NCBI RefSeq assembly: GCF_031581065.1
Contig: NZ_JAVLBN010000001.1
Span: forward strand, 62,001-126,000
Source: Salibacter sp031581065
Lineage (GTDB): Bacteria; Bacteroidota; Bacteroidia; Flavobacteriales_G; Salibacteraceae
DNA: 64,000 nucleotides
Direction of reading: 5' to 3'
The translations under genes were made by a program, and so were the position numbers. Below, in pieces: positions 34,468 through 42,334 of the stretch. A model generated the notes under the pieces. It made no database searches, was not told where the DNA came from, and saw only the letters and a list, made by a program, of their open reading frames with translations. Numbering within the stretch: the stretch's first letter is position 1; each line of letters begins with the position of its first letter.

Positions 34468-36654
34468 TTATCTAGTAAATAATAATTCCCTGTATTTTGG
34501 CCATGGCCAGTCGTTATTATCAATGATTAATTCGAGCTTATCAACTTCATAGCGTATCTTATCGAAGTAAGGCCTTACCTTATCTCCGTACGCTACAGCT
34601 TGCTCTTTTGGAGATGTAAGTTTATTAGCCACTTTGCGCTCATCAATCATGTCATAAACTAGTCTTCTTATAGCCTTTACTCTTGATGAAATTTCTTCAA
34701 TAATTGCAATATGATCGCCTGCGTGCTCTTTAAAGTCAGCTTCAAAAATATCTTTAAGGCCTTTAACACTTTCAATCATACCCTTTTGGTATTTCAAAGC
34801 CACAGGAATCATATGATTTAAAGCCATATCAGCCATTACGCGTGACTCAATTTGTATTTTCATATGGTATTCCTCAAGGTTGATTTCATATCTTGAATCA
34901 ACCTCACGGTTATTCATGATATTCAATTGCTCATAAAGGTCTTTAACTTTATCCTCAACGAGGAAATCAAGAGCGTGAGCTGTACCATTTACATTGTGCA
35001 AGCCTCTTTTCTTTGCTTCTTCGACCCATTCATCACTGTATCCGTTACCTTCAAACAAAACAGGTTTTGAAACTTTAATGTAATCTCTGAGGATGTTGAG
35101 AATAGCTTCATCCTTCTTGACACCTTTCGCAATTAATCCATCAACTTCACCCTTAAATTCCTGAAGCTGTTTGGCAACAGCAGCATTTAAAGCAATCATT
35201 GGATTTGCGCAATTCGCTGTAGAACCAACAGCTCTAAACTCAAATTTGTTTCCAGTGAAAGCAAATGGAGATGTCCTGTTTCTGTCAGTATTATCCAAAA
35301 GTATTTGTGGTATCTTACCAATATTGAGCTTTAATTCTGTCTTTTGATCAGGAGAGAGCGCCTCACCTGTCACACTTTTTTCCAGGTCATTCAGAACCTT
35401 TGTCAACTGCGATCCGATGAAAATCGATAATATTGCCGGAGGAGCTTCATTTGCTCCCAACCTGTGGTCGTTACCGGCTGAAGCGATTGTGGCTCTGAGT
35501 AAGTCAGCGTTCTCATGAACTGCTTTAATCGTATTTACCAGAAAAGTAAGAAAGCGAATGTTTTCCTTTGGCGTTTTCCCGGGAGCTAAAAGGTTTTTAT
35601 GTTTTGATGAATTTGTCCCCAACGACCAGTTATTATGCTTTCCCGATCCATTCATTCCTGCAAATGGCTTTTCGTGGAGTAGCACTCTAAAATTATGACG
35701 ATGTGCTACTTTTTCCATCACATCCATAAGTAACTGGTTGTGATCAACTGCCAAATTACATTCCTCAAAAACAGGGGCGCATTCAAACTGGTTTGGTGCT
35801 ACTTCATTGTGACGAGTTGTAACCGGGATACCCAATCTCAATGATTCCTGCTCAAAATCATGCATAAATGCCGTAACACGATCAGGAATACTACCAAAAT
35901 AGTGATCATCTAACTGCTGGCCTTTTGAAGATGAATGTCCAAAAAGTGTTCTACCGGTCAGAACCAAATCTGGACGAGCTGTAAACAAAGCAGAATCTAC
36001 AAGGAAGTATTCCTGTTCCCAGCCTAAAGTTGCGGTTACTTTTGATATATTTTTATCGAAATACTGACACACATCAGTAGCAGCTTTATCTATTGCCTGT
36101 AGTGATTTGATCAATGGCGCCTTGTAATCCAGAGACTCGCCCGTGTATGAAACGAAAATTGTCGGGATGCAGAGGGTCTGACCAATAATAAATGCCGGAG
36201 AACTAGGGTCCCAGGCGGTATATCCCCTTGCTTCAAATGTATTACGAATACCACCGCTCGGGAATGAAGATGCATCGGGTTCTTGTTGAACAAGTTGCTC
36301 GCCATTGAAAGTTTCAAATGAACGACCATCCTCAGTTGGTGTATAAAACGCATCATGTTTCTCAGCAGTTCTGCCTGTTAATGGCTGAAACCAGTGGGTA
36401 TAATGTGTAGCGTCTTTTGACATTGCCCATGCTTTCATTGCTGAAGCAACCTGATTGGCCATTTTCCGGTTGAGCTTTACTCCACGGTTTACTGAATCCA
36501 TAACGCTCTCATAAGCTTCTTTGCTCATGTACTGGCGCATGGTTTCATTGTTGAAAACCAACTCACCAAAATAATCTGAAATTTTTGTTGAGGGGGCGTT
36601 AACTTCTACAGGACGCCTTCTGAAAGTTTCTTTTAGAGCTGTAAGTCGTAACAT
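34468..36654 (-). CDS. glnN: Glutamine synthetase type III
   Basis: The 728-residue enzyme joins ammonia to glutamate using ATP. GSIII landmarks are GWEQEYFLVD, HNEVAPNQFECAPVFE, GMNGSGKHNNWSLGTN, NRTSPFAFTGNKFEFRAVGS and the VEKVAHRH-like central part; the length fits the 12-mer type III enzymes of Bacteroidota and cyanobacteria. The ATG at 36654 (MLRLTALKETFRRRPV) is chosen because a TACATTTG promoter box lies at 36678-36671, upstream of it and downstream of the in-frame start at 36705. Two motifs in inverted order lie at 35956 and 36174, the latter being the only copy with C at the variable position. Confidence 0.95.
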   Translation of the reverse strand: MLRLTALKETFRRRPVEVNAPSTKISDYFGELVFNNETMRQYMSKEAYESVMDSVNRGVKLNRKMANQVASAMKAWAMSKDATHYTHWFQPLTGRTAEKHDAFYTPTEDGRSFETFNGEQLVQQEPDASSFPSGGIRNTFEARGYTAWDPSSPAFIIGQTLCIPTIFVSYTGESLDYKAPLIKSLQAIDKAATDVCQYFDKNISKVTATLGWEQEYFLVDSALFTARPDLVLTGRTLFGHSSSKGQQLDDHYFGSIPDRVTAFMHDFEQESLRLGIPVTTRHNEVAPNQFECAPVFEECNLAVDHNQLLMDVMEKVAHRHNFRVLLHEKPFAGMNGSGKHNNWSLGTNSSKHKNLLAPGKTPKENIRFLTFLVNTIKAVHENADLLRATIASAGNDHRLGANEAPPAILSIFIGSQLTKVLNDLEKSVTGEALSPDQKTELKLNIGKIPQILLDNTDRNRTSPFAFTGNKFEFRAVGSTANCANPMIALNAAVAKQLQEFKGEVDGLIAKGVKKDEAILNILRDYIKVSKPVLFEGNGYSDEWVEEAKKRGLHNVNGTAHALDFLVEDKVKDLYEQLNIMNNREVDSRYEINLEEYHMKIQIESRVMADMALNHMIPVALKYQKGMIESVKGLKDIFEADFKEHAGDHIAIIEEISSRVKAIRRLVYDMIDERKVANKLTSPKEQAVAYGDKVRPYFDKIRYEVDKLELIIDNNDWPWPKYRELLFTR

Positions 36655-36670
36655 TTGCTGAATTTTTATA

Positions 36671-36678
36671 CAAATGTA
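36671..36678 (-). promoter_or_regulatory. Putative -7 box for glnN
   Basis: Minus-strand TACATTTG is a full match to TAnnTTTG; the predicted start near 36664 gives a leader of about 10 nt before ATG 36654. Confidence 0.65.
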
Positions 36679-36753
36679 GACTTTAATGAGGGGTGACGTA
36701 ATCAAAAAATGAATTAATTTATCAACACCCCTTAATTTTAAGGCTAAACCCTG

Positions 36754-37710
36754 TTAAAAAACATCTTTTTCAAGAAGCACCCCTGAAATAATGAAGGCTA
36801 AATAAAAAATAAATAAAATTCCGCCCTCAACTCTTGAGATTTTTCGATTATTGAGCATAAATGGAAAAACAAGTAATGTTATTCCGGCTACCCACCAAAA
36901 ATCTACTCTAAGAACAGCCTCATTAATAGGTATAGGAATGGTAATAGCTGTAATACCGAGAATTGCAGCGATATTGAAAATATTGGAGCCAATAAGGTTA
37001 CCAATAGAAATATTAGTTTCCTTTCTTACAGCAGCAGTAATAGAAGTAATTAACTCTGGAGTGGAAGTACCAAATGCTACAATCGTTGAACTGATTAATA
37101 AATCACTAACTCCTAAATTCCTGGCAACTTCTGTAGCGCCATCAACTAACCATTCAGAACCGAGTGCTAAACCAATCGATCCAAGTGCAATATAAAGTAC
37201 GTCTCGCCAAACCGATCCTTTCGTAGCTGTTTCATCAACCTCGTCTTCAACTCTTGACCTTTTGTTGTAGCGCCTTGACTCAAAGATGAGAAACAGGCTG
37301 AATAAAATCAAAACCACAAAGATCACCACACCCTCCCATCGCTCAAGTTCGAGGTCCAGCATAAACAAATAGAGTAATGTAGTCACGAGGAGCATCATAG
37401 GCCAATCAAACCGAATTGAATTTCGATCTACTCTAATTGGCGAGGTAAGAGCTGTCAATCCAAGGACTAATGCCAAATTAGCAACATTTGAGCCCAACAC
37501 ATTTCCGATTGAAATATCAGGATGCCCCTGCAAAGCAGCTTTTAAACTCACGACAAGTTCAGGAGCTGATGTCCCAAAAGACACGATAGTCATGCCAACA
37601 ACAAGTGTGGAAATTCTGGCTCTGACCGCTATATTTACTGCACCTTTTACGAGGACTTCACCTCCGGCAATCAATAGGGCGATACCCAGAATTAGGAACA
37701 AATAGGCCAT
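36754..37710 (-). CDS. CaCA family calcium/sodium antiporter (YrbG-like)
   Basis: The 318-residue protein has about ten TM helices and the two inverted alpha-repeats of the family: SFGTSAPELVVSLKAALQ with SIGNVLGSNVANLALVLG, and AFGTSTPELITSITAAVR with SIGNLIGSNIFNIAAILG. The acidic residues in both GTS-PEL motifs bind the cation. It likely exports Ca2+ in exchange for Na+ or H+. Its ATG overlaps the tatA stop by one base (TAATG), which suggests translational coupling. Confidence 0.92.
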   Translation of the reverse strand: MAYLFLILGIALLIAGGEVLVKGAVNIAVRARISTLVVGMTIVSFGTSAPELVVSLKAALQGHPDISIGNVLGSNVANLALVLGLTALTSPIRVDRNSIRFDWPMMLLVTTLLYLFMLDLELERWEGVVIFVVLILFSLFLIFESRRYNKRSRVEDEVDETATKGSVWRDVLYIALGSIGLALGSEWLVDGATEVARNLGVSDLLISSTIVAFGTSTPELITSITAAVRKETNISIGNLIGSNIFNIAAILGITAITIPIPINEAVLRVDFWWVAGITLLVFPFMLNNRKISRVEGGILFIFYLAFIISGVLLEKDVF

Positions 37711-38063
37711 TAATCAGATTTCGTTTGACCGGATTCTTGATCGCTTTCTTTTCGGTCAGATCCTTCAGAACCTTCAGAACCCTCGTTTTCATTTGTACTC
37801 GACTTACTTTGGGATTGATTCTGTGGATCCTGATCTCTTTTTTCAGCGTAGAGTTTTCGGTTTACATCAAGATCATTTTTGACATCTCCCATGTTGTTTT
37901 GAATATCACGCTGAATATCATCAGTTGCATTTTTGATGTAGCGAATACCTTTTCCAAGACCACGAGCAAACTCCGGAATCTTTTTCGCTCCAAAAAGGAG
38001 TAAAACAATAAAGAGGATCATGAATACTTCTCCTCCACCTAAATCGAAAAACAACAATGTCAT
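37710..38063 (-). CDS. tatA: Twin-arginine translocase TatA/E subunit
   Basis: The 117-residue protein has the TatA N-terminal TM helix (GGGEVFMILFIVLLLFGAKKIPEFARGLG), amphipathic helix and an acidic, serine-rich tail with a SEG repeat (EGSEGSEGSDRKESD). TatA forms the pore of the Tat path for folded proteins; tatC is not in the window. The start region lacks the usual short lead, beginning MTLLFFDLGGGEV. A GGTCAGATCC motif at 37754 lies in the repeat tail. It precedes the antiporter gene with a one-base overlap. Confidence 0.9.
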   Translation of the reverse strand: MTLLFFDLGGGEVFMILFIVLLLFGAKKIPEFARGLGKGIRYIKNATDDIQRDIQNNMGDVKNDLDVNRKLYAEKRDQDPQNQSQSKSSTNENEGSEGSEGSDRKESDQESGQTKSD

Positions 38064-38092
38064 ATCAACCGATCTCCTCTTAATTCAGGATG

Positions 38093-38100
38093 CAAATATA
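38093..38100 (-). promoter_or_regulatory. Putative -7 box for tatA
   Basis: Minus-strand TATATTTG matches TAnnTTTG, 29 bp before the tatA ATG. It directly adjoins the secDF terminator, whose stem would cover the -33 region. Confidence 0.6.
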
Positions 38101-38133
38101 AAGAAAAAGCCCCCTCAAAAATGAGGAGGCTTT
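38101..38133 (-). terminator. Intrinsic terminator after secDF
   Basis: A 12-position stem with one C-A mismatch (38106-38117 with 38122-38133, 4-nt loop) is followed on the minus strand by TTTTTCTTT. It lies 22 bp past the secDF stop and next to the tatA promoter. Confidence 0.88.
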
Positions 38134-38155
38134 GATATTGAGATAAAGTCAATTA

Positions 38156-41100
38156 TTAAACTTTTCCTTTCACCTTTTTACTCAAATCCATCATTAATGG
38201 AGTTGCGATTCCAAGTGAAGAGTAAGTACCCACTAAAACACCTACCATGAGAGCGAATACAAATCCGCGAATCATTTCACCACCAAAGATGAATATCACG
38301 AGTAATACGACAAATGTTGTTAATGATGTATTGATTGTCCTGCTCAATGTGCTGTTCAATGCACTATTAATCGTTCTCTCCTGATCGTGTTTAGGGTGCA
38401 ACCCAATGTATTCACGAATACGGTCAAATACTACAACCGTATCGTTGATCGAATACCCCACAACTGTTAGCACAGCTGCGATGAACGATTGATCAATTTC
38501 AAGTGAGAATGGTAATATTCCGTAGAATATTGAGAACAATGAAAGAACGATTAATACATCGTGCGTCATGGCGAGCAATGCTCCAACAGAGTACTGCCAT
38601 TTTCTAAATCTGATGAGGATATAAAGGAAGATCACAACAAGCGAGAAAAGAATCGCCCAAACAGCTGCCTGTTTGATATCATCAGCAATTGTTGGCTCAA
38701 CCTTTTGTGAGGTCAACTCAGTAATAAATTCAGATTCAGAAATATCATTTTGATAAAATGGCAGCAATCCTTCGTAGAGTTTAGCTTCTATTCTTCCATC
38801 TACACCATCTTCTTTGCTGTCAATTTTGTATTTAGTTACAATCTTAACCTGATTTGAAGACCCAAAGGTCTTAACTTGCGGTGGTTGTTTAGTACCATTC
38901 TCAGAAACGAATTTCTCACCTAAAGCATCAGATATTTCAGTAACCTCAACCGGTTTGTCAAAGCGAACAATGTAAGATCTACCACCAGTGAAGTCAACAC
39001 CAGAGTTGAGTCCTTTAGTAAATAATGATCCTAAACCTGCCAGTAGGATAATACCACTAATTATGTAGAATTTCTTACGACCTTTTACAAATTCAAATTT
39101 TGGATTTTGAAGGATATTTTTGGTCAAGTTAGTTCCAAAAGTGACATTAGCTTTTTGTCCAAGTCTCCATTCAAACAACAGTCTTGTGATAAAGATTGCT
39201 GAGAACAACGAAGTTAGGATACCAATGATCAACGTAGTTGCAAAACCTTGAATTGGACCTGTTCCGAATGTAGCCAAAATAATTCCCGTTAAGAGGGTAG
39301 TAATATTGGCATCGAGGATTGAACTGTAAGCATTTTTGTAACCATCAGCTATAGCGAGTTTGAGTCCTTTTCCGGCTCTTAACTCTTCTCTGATACGCTC
39401 ATAAATAAGTACGTTAGCATCAACTGACATACCTATTGTCAATACGATACCGGCAATACCGGGTAATGTCAATGTCGCTCTCAATGAAGCGAGCACACCC
39501 AATACGAAGAATAAGTTAGCGATGAGTGCACCGTTTGCCACAACTCCTGCCTGGGCGTAGTAGAAAATCATGTAGACCAAAACTACTCCAAGCGCGATTA
39601 GGAATGAAGACAAACCACTTTCGATTGATTCTTCACCTAGTTCCGGCCCAACAACTGCCTCTTCGATAATATCAGAAGGAGCTGGAAGTTTACCTGCCTT
39701 TAAAACACCTGCAAGGTCACTTGCTTCTTGTTGAGTGAACCTACCTGTAATTTCTGTTTGGCCACTTGGAATTTCGCCCTGAACACGTGGAGCACTGTAA
39801 ACGAGACCATCGAGAACCACAGAAATCGACTTGAGATCATTTGGATCTGACGATGCTTCACGTGTCATTTCTCTCCATGTTTGAGTTCCGGTACTGTTCA
39901 TTGTCATGTTTACAGTAGCGTTACCCATTGGGTCAGTACCAACTCTCGCATCTGTAATATCATCACCTTCAAGTGGCGCTTCACCACTTTTAGGAACTTT
40001 TACAGCGTAGAGTCTGTAAATATTTTCATTGTCCTGTAATGGCTTAGCACTCCAAAAGAACTTCGCACGTGGAGGCATTTGGTTACGAATATCTTTTCTG
40101 CTCAACCAGTCATTGATAATTGCTGTATCAGATGCTTCAGCTAAACCAACTGTTGGCTGGCTACCTTCCTGGAGTGGCTGAAGTTTAGCAAAGAAAGGAT
40201 TCTCTCTTCTAAACTCTTCGGCAGACATTTGGGTAGAATCAGCAAGCGCTGAATCACCTTCACCTGCGAGCAAGTCATCAATATCTTCAGAACCAGTATC
40301 AGCTGCAGTAGTATCTCCTTCAACAGCCGCAGAATCACTGGCAATCTCTTCCTTGTCAGATCCTGAATCATCGAGTAAGTCAGCAATTTGTTCACCACTA
40401 TCATCAGATTGAGTTGCTTCAGTAGCTTCTTCACTGTCAGATGAAGACTTTTCAGTCTCTTTCAGGATAGCGTTAGCTCTCTCGAGAGAAGGATAGATTT
40501 CATAGTTCTGATAAGTATGGAAAAACTCTAGTTTGGCAGTTCCCTGAAGTATATCACGAACGCGATCTTTATCTTTTACACCTGGAAGCTCAACGATTAT
40601 TCTTCCTGTTCCGGAAAGACGCTGAATGTTTGGCTGAACAACACCGAGGTTGTCAACCCTTTTTCTCAGTACCTGCTCAGTTCTCCTGATCGCTTCTTCA
40701 GATTCCTGACGAATGATTGTGTAAACTTCTTCGTTTGAAGCATCAGCCGGAATCTTTTCCTTGTTCTCAAGGTTGTGAAAAACAGAAGCAAGTTTGAAAT
40801 CAGGAGCTATATCCTGCTGAGCTGTTCTAAACAACGTCACAAAATCAGCATCACTTGATTTTTGAAGTTCGCGAGCTTGTTGTAAAACTTCCTGGTAAGT
40901 TGGGTTCTGACGATTAACACCAGCCAACGAGTTCAACATATCAGGAACTGATACCTGGAGTGTTACGTGCATCCCGCCCTGGAGGTCAAGACCTAAGTTG
41001 ATTTCGCGCTTTTTACAGTAGTTGTAAGTGTACCCGAATACCGGATAAACCTCTTCACTACCCTTTTCGAGCAAAATTTTAGACTCATAACTTTGACGAG

Positions 41101-41281
41101 CTGAATCCTGCTGATAAAGCGACAATTCTGGATTCACCTCCAACAGTGAGTCAACCTTTGCTTTTGCTCTCTCGTTTGCATCTGACTCAACACTGCCTGT
41201 TACAAATGTGAATGAGATTTGGAAGATACAGGCGAGTACCAATAAAATGGTGAATGTCCAAAGTGCACCTTTGTTTTGCAT
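38156..41281 (-). CDS. secDF: Fused protein translocase subunit SecDF
   Basis: A 1041-residue fusion of SecD and SecF. The SecD half shows LGLDLQGGMHVTLQVSVPD, the VDNLGVVQPNIQRL region and VVGPELGEESIESGL; the SecF half begins at about 730 with GLNSGVDFTGGRSYIVRFD and ends with the SINDTVVVFDRIRE motif. Twelve TM helices are expected. SecDF uses proton flow to pull exported chains off the periplasmic side of SecYEG. An acidic, Ser/Asp/Glu-rich stretch of about 90 residues (about 270-360) interrupts the periplasmic P1 domain; similar inserts are known in Bacteroidota SecDF. Confidence 0.96.
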   Translation of the reverse strand: MQNKGALWTFTILLVLACIFQISFTFVTGSVESDANERAKAKVDSLLEVNPELSLYQQDSARQSYESKILLEKGSEEVYPVFGYTYNYCKKREINLGLDLQGGMHVTLQVSVPDMLNSLAGVNRQNPTYQEVLQQARELQKSSDADFVTLFRTAQQDIAPDFKLASVFHNLENKEKIPADASNEEVYTIIRQESEEAIRRTEQVLRKRVDNLGVVQPNIQRLSGTGRIIVELPGVKDKDRVRDILQGTAKLEFFHTYQNYEIYPSLERANAILKETEKSSSDSEEATEATQSDDSGEQIADLLDDSGSDKEEIASDSAAVEGDTTAADTGSEDIDDLLAGEGDSALADSTQMSAEEFRRENPFFAKLQPLQEGSQPTVGLAEASDTAIINDWLSRKDIRNQMPPRAKFFWSAKPLQDNENIYRLYAVKVPKSGEAPLEGDDITDARVGTDPMGNATVNMTMNSTGTQTWREMTREASSDPNDLKSISVVLDGLVYSAPRVQGEIPSGQTEITGRFTQQEASDLAGVLKAGKLPAPSDIIEEAVVGPELGEESIESGLSSFLIALGVVLVYMIFYYAQAGVVANGALIANLFFVLGVLASLRATLTLPGIAGIVLTIGMSVDANVLIYERIREELRAGKGLKLAIADGYKNAYSSILDANITTLLTGIILATFGTGPIQGFATTLIIGILTSLFSAIFITRLLFEWRLGQKANVTFGTNLTKNILQNPKFEFVKGRKKFYIISGIILLAGLGSLFTKGLNSGVDFTGGRSYIVRFDKPVEVTEISDALGEKFVSENGTKQPPQVKTFGSSNQVKIVTKYKIDSKEDGVDGRIEAKLYEGLLPFYQNDISESEFITELTSQKVEPTIADDIKQAAVWAILFSLVVIFLYILIRFRKWQYSVGALLAMTHDVLIVLSLFSIFYGILPFSLEIDQSFIAAVLTVVGYSINDTVVVFDRIREYIGLHPKHDQERTINSALNSTLSRTINTSLTTFVVLLVIFIFGGEMIRGFVFALMVGVLVGTYSSLGIATPLMMDLSKKVKGKV

Positions 41282-41325
41282 GTGATTAAATTCTTATAGG
41301 GTGTATTCCGTTACAATTAAGTGCG

Positions 41326-41333
41326 CAAATATA
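41326..41333 (-). promoter_or_regulatory. Putative -7 box for secDF
   Basis: Minus-strand TATATTTG matches TAnnTTTG, 45 bp before the secDF start codon. Confidence 0.6.
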
Positions 41334-41411
41334 GAATTTCAATGATTTATTCCCAACGCAGTTTTAACATACTGCTCATCATTTTCAAATCTTGTTGTTA
41401 TTTTGCGAATA

Positions 41412-41834
41412 ATGAGCGATCACTCAACCCATTCATTTGACAAGCCAATTGTGTTCTACGATGGCGTTTGCAACCTGTGTAACGGGGCTGTTCAATTTAT
41501 TTTAAAACATGAAAAAAGCCCACATTTATTATTTGCTTCTCTTCAAAGTGATTTTGCCAGGGAATTGATCAATCAAAATAAAATTCCTTCATCGGTTGAT
41601 AGCATCGTTTTTTACCACAACAATAAAGCTGATGTCAAATCAAAAGCTGCATTCAGGATTGCTCAACACCTAAAAGCACCGTGGTCACTTGTAAACATCT
41701 TTAGCTTTCTCCCGCAATCTATCACAAATGCAGGCTATGATCTGGTAGCCAAATACCGCTATCAGTTTTTTGGTAAAAAAGAAACCTGTCCTATGCCTTC
41801 AAAAGAATCACGAGACAGGTTTATCGATATTTAA
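41412..41834 (+). CDS. DCC family thiol-disulfide oxidoreductase-like protein (DUF393)
   Basis: A 140-residue protein with the family motif FYDGVCNLCNGAVQFILKHE (DxxCxxC), the FASLQSDFARELI helix and a C-terminal half ending in RYQFFGKKETCPMPS. The CxxC suggests a redox role, but no substrate is known. Start is the ATG at 41412; the upstream TTG at 41403 is less likely. It is divergent from secDF. Confidence 0.85.
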   Translation: MSDHSTHSFDKPIVFYDGVCNLCNGAVQFILKHEKSPHLLFASLQSDFARELINQNKIPSSVDSIVFYHNNKADVKSKAAFRIAQHLKAPWSLVNIFSFLPQSITNAGYDLVAKYRYQFFGKKETCPMPSKESRDRFIDI

Positions 41835-41846
41835 TGAAGAAGTTAT

Positions 41847-42284
41847 CTATTCTTCTTCGTCACTTTTATCTTCTTTAGAATCTTCATCAGCATTTTCAAT
41901 CGCTTCCTTCAAAAAGCCATTATCAACTAACATATTGTACCACTTAAAAAGCTTTTTGAGGTCAGATGAATAAACACGATCTTCATCGTATTCAGGAAAC
42001 ACCTCGAGCAACTTATCGCGCTGATCCTGAGCCGAGGCATTAGCCGATACTGATTTACCGCCATCTTCATGTTTGTAAATGGCTTCGTAAATGTCAGCAA
42101 GCGGACGATCTTCATTGTAGCCGTAAATGCTAATATCTTCCAAAGCGCTTACTTTGTGAGCAGCATAAGCAGGAAAACGCTTGCCATCTTCAAGTGATTC
42201 TACAATAATTCCACTTTTCGTTTGGCCTACCATTTTAAAAAGGCCCGATTTTCCCGAGATTGAGATAATTCCTTTTAACTCCAT
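41847..42284 (-). CDS. DUF5606 family protein
   Basis: A 145-residue acidic protein that begins MELKGIISISGKSGLFKMVG, the DUF5606 opening, with FPAYAAHKVSALEDISIYG further on and a low-complexity acidic end. It is restricted to Bacteroidota and of unknown function. The ATG at 42284 is chosen since a TATATTTG box at 42313-42306 overlaps the upstream in-frame ATG at 42308. It converges with the DCC gene, 12 bp apart. Confidence 0.82.
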   Translation of the reverse strand: MELKGIISISGKSGLFKMVGQTKSGIIVESLEDGKRFPAYAAHKVSALEDISIYGYNEDRPLADIYEAIYKHEDGGKSVSANASAQDQRDKLLEVFPEYDEDRVYSSDLKKLFKWYNMLVDNGFLKEAIENADEDSKEDKSDEEE

Positions 42285-42305
42285 ATTTCTGTTTTTCGAA
42301 GTCGC

Positions 42306-42313
42306 CAAATATA
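42306..42313 (-). promoter_or_regulatory. Putative -7 box for the DUF5606 gene
   Basis: Minus-strand TATATTTG matches TAnnTTTG; predicted start near 42299, 15 nt before ATG 42284. Confidence 0.6.
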
Positions 42314-42334
42314 TAAGAACAACTCATTCACTAA

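Noticed and set aside
36655..36705. Longer N-terminus for glutamine synthetase III
   Set aside because: The extra 17 codons span the TACATTTG promoter box and do not resemble the family.
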